This document shows positions 35,483 through 43,600 of a stretch of 64,000 nucleotides of DNA, one piece after another (the stretch's first letter is position 1; every line of letters begins with the position of its first letter). Under the pieces are notes generated by a model. It did no database searches. It was given only the letters and a program-made list of their open reading frames with translations, and was not told where the DNA came from. This DNA comes from Methylophaga sp. GTDB taxonomy: Bacteria > Pseudomonadota > Gammaproteobacteria > Nitrosococcales > Methylophagaceae. The DNA is taken from positions 32,375 through 96,374 of the forward strand of contig NVWQ02000058.1 of assembly GCA_002733715.2 (NCBI GenBank), in the 5' to 3' direction. The position numbers and the translations under genes are program-made.

Positions 35483-36118
35483 ATGTCTACACAACAAGCA
35501 ACAGAGTTACATTTCCCTATCATTTCAGAATGCCCTTATGACAGCACAATGACGCTGAGCGTTAATGCGCGAGATTTACACACATTTTTGGAGGTTGAAT
35601 CTCGTTTTGATATATGGATTAAACGGCGTATTGAAGATTACACCTTTGTTGAAAATCAAGACTTTATAGCTAATGATCAAAAAAGATCATTAGGTTTTGG
35701 GCGGGGGCAAACCGACTATTACATCACCCTTGATATGGCAAAAGAGCTGGCAATGGTTGAGCGCAATCATAAAGGTCGCTTAGCGCGCCGTTACTTTATT
35801 GATATGGAAACCAAAATAGTTCAGCAAGAGCACGAGCTATTACATATCGTCACCAAGCTTGAAAGCGAAAACCAGCAATTGAAATTATTGATCCCGCTCG
35901 ATGAGATTGATCAAAAGATTGTTGAATTAAAAGCACTCAGCAATAACAGTGGCGGGGGCTTGTCCAATGCAGATATTGGTCGAGTATGTAGCCTGAAAAA
36001 AGATGCTATTCGATCGCGTATTAGACGACTTGAACGCTTGGGTAGATTGATACCGCCTGATAATCTAATTGATATGCAGATGCATGCTAAGCAGTTCTTA
36101 GCACCGAGCGCAGAGTAA
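35483..36118 (+). CDS. AntA/AntB-type antirepressor
   Basis: A 211-aa protein. The N-terminal AntA/AntB domain is clear: SVNARDLHTFLEVESRFDIW, GRGQTDYYITLDMAKELAMV and the NHKGRLARRYFI helix. A coiled coil spans about 118-150. The C-terminal HTH-like part contains NADIGRVCSLKKDAIRSRIR. Antirepressors bind and inactivate repressors to trigger lytic growth. GAGGAGA precedes ATG 35483. Expression is probably gated by the structured leader. Confidence 0.85.
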   Translation: MSTQQATELHFPIISECPYDSTMTLSVNARDLHTFLEVESRFDIWIKRRIEDYTFVENQDFIANDQKRSLGFGRGQTDYYITLDMAKELAMVERNHKGRLARRYFIDMETKIVQQEHELLHIVTKLESENQQLKLLIPLDEIDQKIVELKALSNNSGGGLSNADIGRVCSLKKDAIRSRIRRLERLGRLIPPDNLIDMQMHAKQFLAPSAE

Positions 36119-36291
36119 TGAACGCCGAAAACATAGAAATGGCTGATCAGTTGGCTCCGCTATTACAAGCCTACACGGGCTTGTGCATTTTAGCGGGGCA
36201 ATCGACTGCGTGCAGCTCTGATGATGTCGCTAATGTGCTGTATGTTATCAATGAAGAATTTCAGCGCGTGGTGACAACCCTTTATAATTAA
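36118..36291 (+). CDS. 57-aa phage protein coupled to the antirepressor
   Basis: A small gene whose ATG overlaps the antirepressor stop (TAATG). Product starts MNAENIEMADQLAPLLQAYT and ends VINEEFQRVVTTLYN, a helical bundle. A strong hairpin follows 7 bp later, closing the operon. Function unknown. Confidence 0.55.
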   Translation: MNAENIEMADQLAPLLQAYTGLCILAGQSTACSSDDVANVLYVINEEFQRVVTTLYN

Positions 36292-36297
36292 GCAACA

Positions 36298-36328
36298 AAC
36301 TGCCCTTGTTTTTATGGCAAGGGCAGTT
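36298..36328 (+). terminator. Perfect 11-bp hairpin ending the middle operon
   Basis: AACTGCCCTTG (36298-36308) pairs perfectly with CAAGGGCAGTT (36318-36328), loop nine nt. It follows the last middle gene. It lacks a long T-run but is very stable. Confidence 0.65.
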
Positions 36329-36386
36329 TCATCTTGACAAGTTAATGTGATTAAGTTCATCATAATAATACGTCCTCACCCCAGAT

Positions 36387-36402
36387 GGTGAAACGTTTCA
36401 CC
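36387..36402. promoter_or_regulatory. Perfect 16-bp palindrome upstream of lysis genes
   Basis: GGTGAAACGTTTCACC is an uninterrupted palindrome 27 bp before the endolysin start, in the only gap between the middle and lysis/packaging operons. A looser GTGAAAT...ATTTCAC pair lies before the other late operon near 23.98 kb. It is a candidate Mor-type activator or repressor site. Confidence 0.5.
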
Positions 36403-36428
36403 ACTTTCTACACCTCCTCTCATCATTC

Positions 36429-37001
36429 ATGCTGTATCGCATGGAAACTACTAAAACAAACTTTGAAATTGCCCTTAAATGGATATTTCATGCTGAAGGC
36501 GGCTACGTTAACGATCCTAAAGACCCGGGCGGTGCAACGCGTTATGGGATCTCGCTTCGCTATTTAAAAGGCAAGGGCAAGCTAGGTGATATTGATGGCG
36601 ATGGCGATATTGATACCGATGATATTAAAGAGCTGACAAAATCAAAAGCAGCCGAGTTGTATCGTGTCGATTTCTGGGATAAGTGTAATTGTGACAAGCT
36701 GCCATTACCATTAGCTATTATCATATTTGACCAGGCTGTCAACACCGGGGTCAGAACAGCGGCACGGTCATTACAACGACACACCGGCGCTAAAGTCGAT
36801 GGTGTGATTGGCAAGCAAACTATTGCCCGCGCTATTGCTAAATTCAGACACAACCCAACATGGTTTGTCGCATCATACATGAGCCGCCGCGCCAAGTATT
36901 ATCACAAAATAACTATTCAAAACACCACATTCAACAAGTTCATAAAAGGCTGGTTTATTCGGCTATTTGATTTGCAGCAATTCATTATGGAACACGGCTA
37001 A
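36429..37001 (+). CDS. Endolysin, GH108 family with EF-hand loop
   Basis: A muramidase-type lysin of 190 aa (or 186 from ATG 36441). The catalytic Glu is in FHAEGGYVNDPKDPGGATRY, the GH108 signature, followed by YGISLRYL. Residues about 55-67 insert DIDGDGDIDTDDI, a canonical EF-hand calcium loop with acidic residues at positions 1, 3, 5, 7, 9 and 12. The peptidoglycan-binding C-terminal domain has GAKVDGVIGKQTIARAIAKF. There is no signal peptide, so it needs the holin encoded next (overlapping start). Confidence 0.88.
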   Translation: MLYRMETTKTNFEIALKWIFHAEGGYVNDPKDPGGATRYGISLRYLKGKGKLGDIDGDGDIDTDDIKELTKSKAAELYRVDFWDKCNCDKLPLPLAIIIFDQAVNTGVRTAARSLQRHTGAKVDGVIGKQTIARAIAKFRHNPTWFVASYMSRRAKYYHKITIQNTTFNKFIKGWFIRLFDLQQFIMEHG

Positions 37002-37582
37002 TGGAACCCATATCTATAGCATTAGCGTTGGCAAGGCTTGCGCCAATGGTGGCAGGCTGGGTAGGCGGCAGCAACGCTGAAGAAACAGTCGGCGAAGTGA
37101 TTGATATCGCAAAGCAAGTAGCTGGGGTATCTGACCCTGAAGACGCATTAAAACAAATTAAAAACAATCCAGAGCTGACTATTGCATTTCAGCAAGCTAT
37201 GAACCCCGTCATCATTGCCAAGATGCAAGCTCAAACACAGCAGCTCATTGCCATCAACACCACCATGCAAGCTGAAGCCAAAAGCAACGATAAATATGTG
37301 CGCCGGTGGCGCCCTACATTTGGCTATATTATTGGCCTCACCTGGTTAATTCAAATGGCAGCACTGGGTGTTGTCATGGTCAATACACCTACCGATGCAC
37401 CAGCCGTTATCAATTCAATGGCAAGCCTTAGCTTTATGTGGGGCATCGCATTATCTGTGCTGGGCATTAATGTCAGCAAGCGCAGCCAAGATAAAGCCCT
37501 CGCAGCTGGGCATCCACCCGAAAAAAGCATAGTTCGTTCACTTACTGACCGCTGGATAAACAGCACAAATGGAGATAAATAA
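37001..37582 (+). CDS. Holin of the 3TM family
   Basis: A 193-aa membrane protein with a hydrophobic N-terminal segment, a soluble helical middle and two strong membrane helices near 107-152. FGYIIGLTWLIQMAALGVVM and the preceding VRRWRPT motif define the 3TM holin family. It makes the membrane lesion that releases the endolysin. It shares its ATG base with the endolysin stop. Confidence 0.85.
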   Translation: MEPISIALALARLAPMVAGWVGGSNAEETVGEVIDIAKQVAGVSDPEDALKQIKNNPELTIAFQQAMNPVIIAKMQAQTQQLIAINTTMQAEAKSNDKYVRRWRPTFGYIIGLTWLIQMAALGVVMVNTPTDAPAVINSMASLSFMWGIALSVLGINVSKRSQDKALAAGHPPEKSIVRSLTDRWINSTNGDK

Positions 37583-37584
37583 TC

Positions 37585-37800
37585 ATGGCTGATAATGGCG
37601 ACGTGTTGCTTTTGCTTGGCGAAATAAAAGGTGAACTAAAAGGCATGAATAAGCGATTAGAAAAGATAGATACGCTAGATAATCGACTGCGTGACGTTGA
37701 GGTCAAGGCGGCCAAAAACGGGGCGATTAGCGGTGGTGTCGCGGGCATAGGAATAGCGCTTATTGTTGAGGGGGCTAAAGCCGTTTTTAAACACGGTTAA
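37585..37800 (+). CDS. Small coiled-coil membrane protein (lysis/packaging cassette)
   Basis: A 71-aa protein with an N-terminal coiled coil (LLGEIKGELKGMNKRLEKID) and one C-terminal membrane helix (ISGGVAGIGIALIVEGAKAV). It resembles XhlA/DUF2730-type accessories of phage lysis regions. It lies 2 bp after the holin. Confidence 0.65.
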   Translation: MADNGDVLLLLGEIKGELKGMNKRLEKIDTLDNRLRDVEVKAAKNGAISGGVAGIGIALIVEGAKAVFKHG

Positions 37801-37805
37801 CCGAT

Positions 37806-38303
37806 ATGGCACACACCAACCAAACCCGAAATGCTGTTAGATCATCATTTGTTTATGAGCGTTTGTCTTTAGAAGCGGCATCTGAAAAACAGGGTGTCAG
37901 TTTCAACACTGCTCGCGTGTGGAAGAAGAAAGCCAAGCTAGAGGGTGATGATTGGAATAAAGCCCGTAGTGCTTCACGTATGGCACAGGGTGGTTTAGGT
38001 GATATCACTACCCAACTATTAGAAGACTTCGCCTTACTGTTTCAAGCCACTATTACTGATATACGTGATGGTGAATATGATGGCCTCAAAAAAGCAGAAG
38101 CATTATCACGATTAAGTGATGCCTATACCAAAACAATGAAGGCCGCTGCAGGTGGTGACCCTAAAATTGCCAAACTTTCTATTGCACTAGAAACATTGCA
38201 ATTGTTAGCGGTGTATATCAAAGATGAACACCCAGATGTATTAGAACGCTTCACCCATATTCTTGAGCCTTTTGGTGCCAAAGTGAACGAGGCGTTTGGT
38301 TAA
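37806..38303 (+). CDS. DUF1804 protein, probable small terminase (Mu gp27)
   Basis: A 165-aa protein with an N-terminal HTH (LSLEAASEKQGVSFNTARVW) and a helical oligomerisation domain (KAEALSRLSDAYTKTMKAAA). The DUF1804 family precedes the large terminase in Mu-like phages and should recognise the packaging site near a genome end. It is 2 bp from the large subunit. Confidence 0.85.
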   Translation: MAHTNQTRNAVRSSFVYERLSLEAASEKQGVSFNTARVWKKKAKLEGDDWNKARSASRMAQGGLGDITTQLLEDFALLFQATITDIRDGEYDGLKKAEALSRLSDAYTKTMKAAAGGDPKIAKLSIALETLQLLAVYIKDEHPDVLERFTHILEPFGAKVNEAFG

Positions 38304-38305
38304 GT

Positions 38306-40045
38306 ATGCTCGATCTAAAATCAAAAGAGTTCCTGGAAGAAATTGCCAGTCTTAAAACGGATCTTAAAAATGAGATTGAAGCCAAGCAAGCAAATCTTGA
38401 TATGTCACCACAGGCAAAACTGGATCGCCGTAGACGTGTTTTAATCGATGGTGATTTTAAGTTCTTTGCTTACACCTATTTCCCTCATCATATTTGGGGT
38501 GAAGAAGAGCAGTCGTTATTCCAAGAACAGTTTTGTATTAGTTTTCCAAAACTGCTCAGCAAAAAAAGTGGCACACGTACTTGGTGGGTAGCCCCACGTG
38601 GTGAAGCCAAATCAACATTACTCACTAAAATAGGTCCTGTATGGATCACCGTTCAAAACCTATTGCATAATGCAGTGGTACGAGCAGAGATTGACTATCA
38701 ACGTGAGCTGCCACCCTTGCTCGACTACATTATCTTTTTAGGGGCTGAATTACGCATGCCGACTAAGTTAATGGAAGCTGTGAAAATGGAACTCACTATC
38801 AATAATATGCTGGCGATGGACTTTCCTGAGGTTTGTGGGAAGACAGCTAAATGGCGTATTGGCGATATCGTTACTAAGAATGGTGTCAAGATGGAACCAT
38901 TCGGTGCAGACCAAGCGATTAGGGGCACCTTTCATCATGCCTCGCGCCCTAAAGTACTGCTTGGTGATGATCTAATCACTGATAAAGAAGCTAAGTCACC
39001 CACCGAACGAGAAGGCCGCTGGAGCTGGCTAGAAAAAGCCGTTGATTATTTAGGGCCACCCGATGGCAGTGTTAAGTATTTAGGTGTCGGTACCATTTTA
39101 AATAAAGACGATCCTATCTCCCGCGCAAAAAAAACAATCGGCCACACGGTTCATCATTTTAAAGCCATTGAAAAATTCCCGCCCAATATGAATAGATGGG
39201 ATGAATGCGAAGGCTTAATGCGTAATGAAGATCGTCGTGTTGAGTTGGCGATGCAAAAGCAAGGGCAAGAGCCTGAGACCGAAGATTTACCTTCTTATAA
39301 ATATTATCTGAAACATAAAAAAATGATGGATAAAGGCGCAGTGACTTCGTGGCCTGCAGTGCGTTCATTGTTCTGGTTAATGCGTCAGCGTGCTAAGAAT
39401 AAGCGAGCCTTTGGATCAGAGATGCAGGGTAACGCGCGTGCCGATGAAGACAAGGTGTTTACTAGTTATCAGTTCTGGGTGCAGCGTCTGCAGCATTGGA
39501 TATTTTACGGCGCTTGTGACCCGAGCATGGGCAAAGGTGAAACATCTGATCCAAGCTCTATTTTAGTGGGCGGCTACGATACTAAGATCAATAAATTGCA
39601 TGTGATAGAAGCCGCCATTAAACGTCGGGTTCCAAGCAAGCTGTTATCTGACCTAATCAAAATGCAAAAAGAATATAGCTGTCAGGCTTGGGCGTTTGAA
39701 AACAACAATGCCTATGAACATATGCGTCAATCATTAATAGATGATGCCAAACGGCAGCTAGTTGTACTGCCTTTGGTGGGCATCACTGCCACTGTTCCAC
39801 AGGAGGTGCGTGTCGATTCATTAGAGCCTCATGTTACCGATATGGAACCTGACATTTTGTTTCACAGCACGCTCACTAGGTTGATTGCAGAAATGGATGA
39901 TTGGCCAGAAAAACAACCCGATCACCATTATGACGGATTAGTAGGTTTACACCTGCTTTATCACATGGCTGTAACGCGTGCCGGTGGCCTTCCTCAAATT
40001 ACAACACGTGGTCGAACCAACGCCACCAGACTGTCGAATTATTAA
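38306..40045 (+). CDS. Terminase large subunit (Mu gp28)
   Basis: A 579-aa packaging motor. The ATPase Walker A-like motif is WVAPRGEAKSTLLTKIG (about 92-108) and Walker B is KVLLGDDLITD (about 215-225). The RNase H-type nuclease has Asp in YGACDPSMGKGETSDPSSIL and the late acidic DHHYDGLVGLHLL. It cuts packaged DNA headful from the integrated end. Length agrees with Mu gp28 (about 550). Confidence 0.92.
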   Translation: MLDLKSKEFLEEIASLKTDLKNEIEAKQANLDMSPQAKLDRRRRVLIDGDFKFFAYTYFPHHIWGEEEQSLFQEQFCISFPKLLSKKSGTRTWWVAPRGEAKSTLLTKIGPVWITVQNLLHNAVVRAEIDYQRELPPLLDYIIFLGAELRMPTKLMEAVKMELTINNMLAMDFPEVCGKTAKWRIGDIVTKNGVKMEPFGADQAIRGTFHHASRPKVLLGDDLITDKEAKSPTEREGRWSWLEKAVDYLGPPDGSVKYLGVGTILNKDDPISRAKKTIGHTVHHFKAIEKFPPNMNRWDECEGLMRNEDRRVELAMQKQGQEPETEDLPSYKYYLKHKKMMDKGAVTSWPAVRSLFWLMRQRAKNKRAFGSEMQGNARADEDKVFTSYQFWVQRLQHWIFYGACDPSMGKGETSDPSSILVGGYDTKINKLHVIEAAIKRRVPSKLLSDLIKMQKEYSCQAWAFENNNAYEHMRQSLIDDAKRQLVVLPLVGITATVPQEVRVDSLEPHVTDMEPDILFHSTLTRLIAEMDDWPEKQPDHHYDGLVGLHLLYHMAVTRAGGLPQITTRGRTNATRLSNY

Positions 40046-40054
40046 GGTAGCATC

Positions 40055-41554
40055 ATGGAAAATAACATTATTAAAAATGCATCCAGCAAAAAAGCATTGA
40101 AGCAAGAAATTGCTACTCGTCATAGTGATCCTAACTTCTACGGTGCGTTATCTTATCTACCTAATCCTGACACGATTTTGCGTAAATTAGGCCGTTCACA
40201 AGAGGTCTTTGATTCTATTATTGCTGATGCTCATGTCATTGGTGAATTGCGTTCTATTCGCAGTGGTTTAATTAAATATGAATATCGATTGCAAGCCGGT
40301 GGTGAAGATGCGGCTGACATCCGTGCTTTAGAATTATGCCAACAGATAATGGACAATAAACCTGCAAAAGGCATGCAATGGATTGATACATTTTGGAATA
40401 TGGCACAAGGCGTATTTCGTGGCCACCAAGTGCACGAAGTGGTGTGGAAACGCGAAGGTCAGTTCATCGTACCCGAGAAAATTATTGACCGTCCACAACG
40501 TCGGTTTTTATTTACACCTGATAATGACTTACGCTTAAAAACCAAAGGCGCACCAGTAGATGGTATTGAACTAGGTGATTACAAATGGTTGTTGACCAGG
40601 CACATGCCAAGTCATGAAAACCCCTACGGCGTTGCATTATTATCATCATGTTTCTGGCCATATACATTCAAGCATAATGGCTTTAAATACTTCGTTAAGT
40701 TTTGTGAGAAATATGGCATTCCGTGGGCCATTGGTAAGTATCCTCAAGGCACACCCAAACCTGAACAAGATGCACTGGCCGATGCATTAGCTAATATGAT
40801 TGAAGATGCTGTGGCGGCTATTCCTGCAGATGGTACCGTTGAATTATTAGAGCACAAACACTCAGGTTCTTTAGTTCAAGAAAGCTTAATAAAAATGTGT
40901 AACAGTGAAATGAGCAAAGCACTGACATCGCAAACATTAGCTACCGAAATACAAGGCGAAGGTTCACGTGCTGCAGCTGAAACACATCGCGGTCGTGAAG
41001 AGTCAGTCAATGATTCTGACCGGGTCATAATCAGTGCAGCCATGAATGAATTGTTCGCATGGATCACTGAAATAAATATCGCAGGCGCAGCGCCTCCTAA
41101 GTTTGAATTTTATCAAGAAGAAGAAGCACGTAAAGAATGGGTCGAGGTGTTTAAAGATGCCCGAGAATTTATCGATATCCCTGCAAAATTTGCACATGAC
41201 CGCTTGCAAATACCAATGGCACAGGATGGTGAAGATGTATTACCAAAAACAACGGTATCGACACCATTGGAGAGTGACTTTTCTAAAGGCACTTGCCATG
41301 TATGCCACCATGATTTTGCTAGTGCCCAAGACCTTACTACAGCGCTAAGCGAGCAAGCATCTGAATTGGCCGACGATATTATCGAAGGCATGATTGATGA
41401 AGTTCGAGCATTGTTATTTAGCGTCGATACATTAGAAGAATATCGTGACGGTTTGCTAGAGATTTATCCTGACATCACACAATCAAAGCTGGGTGAAATG
41501 ACTAGCTTGGCATTAATGACGGGTGCGCTTCAAGGTGTGGAGGATGCACAGTGA
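40055..41554 (+). CDS. Portal protein (Mu gp29, DUF935)
   Basis: A 499-aa portal through which DNA enters. DUF935 signatures are DSIIADAHVIGELRSIRSGL, PEKIIDRPQRRFLF and the QTLATEIQGEGSRAAAETHR helix near 290. The C-terminus adds KGTCHVCHHDFASAQDL, a CxxC knuckle. The 3' end overlaps the peptidase-like gene by 4 bp. Confidence 0.9.
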   Translation: MENNIIKNASSKKALKQEIATRHSDPNFYGALSYLPNPDTILRKLGRSQEVFDSIIADAHVIGELRSIRSGLIKYEYRLQAGGEDAADIRALELCQQIMDNKPAKGMQWIDTFWNMAQGVFRGHQVHEVVWKREGQFIVPEKIIDRPQRRFLFTPDNDLRLKTKGAPVDGIELGDYKWLLTRHMPSHENPYGVALLSSCFWPYTFKHNGFKYFVKFCEKYGIPWAIGKYPQGTPKPEQDALADALANMIEDAVAAIPADGTVELLEHKHSGSLVQESLIKMCNSEMSKALTSQTLATEIQGEGSRAAAETHRGREESVNDSDRVIISAAMNELFAWITEINIAGAAPPKFEFYQEEEARKEWVEVFKDAREFIDIPAKFAHDRLQIPMAQDGEDVLPKTTVSTPLESDFSKGTCHVCHHDFASAQDLTTALSEQASELADDIIEGMIDEVRALLFSVDTLEEYRDGLLEIYPDITQSKLGEMTSLALMTGALQGVEDAQ

Positions 41555-41982
41555 TAACACACCAGCAGCAGCCAGACGCTATTACTTGCACATCAGCTTG
41601 TTTAGCCATGCTTACAAATATACCTGTTGGTACAGTTGTCAGTGAGTTTCACGACGCGTATTTCAAACATGAAACTGAAGTTAGTAGCTATTTAGAATCC
41701 AAAGGTCTAAAGGTTGAGCGTTTGTTTACACATAGCGTTCCTATTCCCGGTGATCTTTATTTAATTACTGTTCCCAGTTTAAATAAAGACGCGGCATTAC
41801 ATAATATTATTTTAGACCTGCGTGATGAATATAAACTTTATGACCCAAATGAAGGTGTCGATGGAAAGCGTTATTACATTATCTGGGATGAAGAAATAAG
41901 AAGCGAACTTGAAGTTGTATTGTCACACTACGTTGTTGATCTCATTGTTAAGGAAAATACGGGATCAATAACTGATGGCTGA
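41551..41982 (+). CDS. C39-like papain-fold cysteine peptidase (predicted)
   Basis: A 143-aa protein with the spacing of C39-type peptidases. An oxyanion Gln7 is followed by Cys13 (QPDAITCTSACLAML), then His84 (AALHNIIL) and Asp98 (LYDPNEG), where family members place H and D/N. There is no signal peptide. It is inserted between portal and F-like genes with overlaps on both sides, a place where Mu has no gene. It may process the C-terminal part of the F protein or another head protein, or be a structural relic. Both are inference. Confidence 0.55.
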   Translation: MITHQQQPDAITCTSACLAMLTNIPVGTVVSEFHDAYFKHETEVSSYLESKGLKVERLFTHSVPIPGDLYLITVPSLNKDAALHNIILDLRDEYKLYDPNEGVDGKRYYIIWDEEIRSELEVVLSHYVVDLIVKENTGSITDG

Positions 41983-43222
41983 AATAGATATTGGTCAAGT
42001 ACCTTTCAATGAAGCCATCGAACATTTTCGGGGCAAGCTTAATATTCCCACTGAACATTGGGATCAACTGTTAGGTGATGCACACGCTAAAGGTTTCACG
42101 GTTGCTGGTGCTACAAACGCCGACTTATTAAGTGATCTTAATGCTGGCATTGATGATGCTATTAGCAACGGTACCACCATCACCGATTTCAGAAAACAGT
42201 TTGATGAAGCGGTTCAAAAATACGGTTGGAAATATAAAGGCAAGCGGGGTTGGCGTACCCGTGTTATCTACGATACCAATCTGCGAACAGCACACATGGC
42301 AGGCAAGTGGAATCAAATCCAAAGACTAAAACAAAGCCGTCCATTTTTACAATATCAAACCGTAGGTGATGAACGTGTTCGACCTGAACATGGTGCTTGG
42401 AATGCCACAGTTTTACATATTGATGATGCATGGTGGTCAACACATTATCCACCCAATGGCTGGGGCTGTCGCTGTACAGTTAGATCATTATCTCAACGCC
42501 AAATAGACCGCGATAAATTACAGGTTTCTGACCAGGCTCCACCGCTCAATAAAACCGAACGGATCAACATTAGAACGGGTGAGGTTTATGGTGATGTACC
42601 AAAAGGAATTGATGTTGGCTGGGACTACAATGTAGGTCAATCATCGTTAGCACCTGATGTTGATTTTGGTGAAAAAATAATGACCATGCCATCACCATTA
42701 AGAGCTGCTGCATTACAAAATGCAAAAGCACTGGCGCCACAATTACAAAAGTCATTTTCTCCGTGGGTGAATAAATTAGTTGAGACCCGAAAACCAAGAA
42801 ATGAAATCAAAACTGTTGGCTATTTATCAGCACCCATTATCGCAAAATTAATAGGCAAAAATCAGGCGCCAACGACCGCAGTAATCACCACAGCTGATCG
42901 TGATATTTTGCACATGATTCGTGATGCAAAAAGCGATAAAAAAGTACCTTTGGAAATGGTCAAGGATTTACCTAATTTCATTCATAAACCAAAGGCAATT
43001 TTATGGGATAAAACAAGCCCCGGATTGCTGTATGTTTTTGATGTTTTAGAGGGTGATAAAAATGCTAAATTTGTCGTTCTAATAAACTATCAATCAAAGA
43101 CAATTTCAGCTGACAAAAAACGTCAAACATTGAGCACAAATACACTACGTTCTGGAGGCTTGGTTGACACACTGAATTTGAAGGATTCTTCAAAATATGA
43201 ATTGCTTGAAGGGCAGCTGTAA
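41975..43222 (+). CDS. F-like minor head protein with C-terminal toxin-like domain
   Basis: A 415-aa protein. The Mu F domain occupies about 1-230, with YQTVGDERVRPEHGAWNATV and the signature YPPNGWGCRCTVRSL. From about 265 the chain has a second domain: NEIKTVGYLSAPIIAKLIGK, HMIRDAKSDKKVPLEMVKDL, KAILWDKTSPGLLYVFDVLE and a closing beta sheet. This pattern resembles the BECR-fold (PBECR) nuclease domains often fused to phage F proteins and presumed to be delivered with DNA. The family assignment of the C-terminus is tentative. It is the last gene of the right arm. Confidence 0.8.
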   Translation: MAEIDIGQVPFNEAIEHFRGKLNIPTEHWDQLLGDAHAKGFTVAGATNADLLSDLNAGIDDAISNGTTITDFRKQFDEAVQKYGWKYKGKRGWRTRVIYDTNLRTAHMAGKWNQIQRLKQSRPFLQYQTVGDERVRPEHGAWNATVLHIDDAWWSTHYPPNGWGCRCTVRSLSQRQIDRDKLQVSDQAPPLNKTERINIRTGEVYGDVPKGIDVGWDYNVGQSSLAPDVDFGEKIMTMPSPLRAAALQNAKALAPQLQKSFSPWVNKLVETRKPRNEIKTVGYLSAPIIAKLIGKNQAPTTAVITTADRDILHMIRDAKSDKKVPLEMVKDLPNFIHKPKAILWDKTSPGLLYVFDVLEGDKNAKFVVLINYQSKTISADKKRQTLSTNTLRSGGLVDTLNLKDSSKYELLEGQL

Positions 43223-43582
43223 TTGCATGGTGGTACGCCATCTTCCACGTGAGGTATAACACTACTAAGGTGAGATTACCTAATTGCAGCGAATTTCCCA
43301 ATATCTCTGCAACTACAACTTAACTATATGATAGGCCTATTTATCATTAAATGCCATTTAAACACTCTTCAAACTATCTTTAAAAGCACTTTAAATGGTA
43401 ATTAAATACCAAACACTGACAATTATCGATCAATAAATTACCAGCATTCACTACATTAATTGCAGGTAAAAACTAATTTAGTGATATTTTTGATCCAAAC
43501 TGAATGTAAAAATATATTCAACCAATATCCGTGTAATAGCGCATTCTCCGTAACTATCCCGCCATATTATCTAATTTACAAT
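43223..43582. other. Right prophage end region, no genes
   Basis: About 360 bp of AT-rich DNA without a convincing frame. It contains clustered TTTAAA boxes (43356-43400), including GCCATTTAAACAC at 43354-43366, shared with the left end palindrome at 6429-6441. A diverged GATCCAAACTGAA segment near 43485 recalls the end repeat. The arrangement fits multiple transposase-binding sites. Confidence 0.5.
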
Positions 43583-43600
43583 ATGATCCATTCTCACTGT
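43583..43600 (-). repeat. Right terminal inverted repeat of prophage
   Basis: ATGATCCATTCTCACTGT is the exact reverse complement of 6322-6339. Directly outside it (CACCCCAC) the broken acetyltransferase gene begins. Confidence 0.7.

Larger units (their letters stand above)
6322..43600. mobile_element. Mu-like transposable prophage, about 37.3 kb
   Basis: The region contains a Mu-type DDE transposase with its AAA partner, Mor, GemA and a nearly full Mu head and contractile-tail set. ACAGTGAGAATGGATCAT at 6322-6339 is repeated exactly in inverted orientation at 43583-43600, giving a 37,279-bp span close to Mu's genome size. Genes are arranged in two outward-facing arms around 24-26 kb rather than in Mu's single direction. 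I find no target duplication at the repeat edges, so the exact ends are provisional and could lie some bases further out. The methylase gene is broken, and the structural genes otherwise look intact. Confidence 0.88.

Noticed and set aside
35266..35523. 85-aa minus-strand frame and 68-aa plus-strand frame (35335-35541) over the antirepressor leader
   Set aside because: Both cover the strongly paired leader, so their codons are better explained by RNA structure. An Ash-like peptide from the plus frame is possible but unproven.
43223..43480. Short CRISPR-like or tandem repeat array near the right prophage end
   Set aside because: TTTAAA boxes recur irregularly with no constant spacer length. 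End-binding sites are a better explanation.
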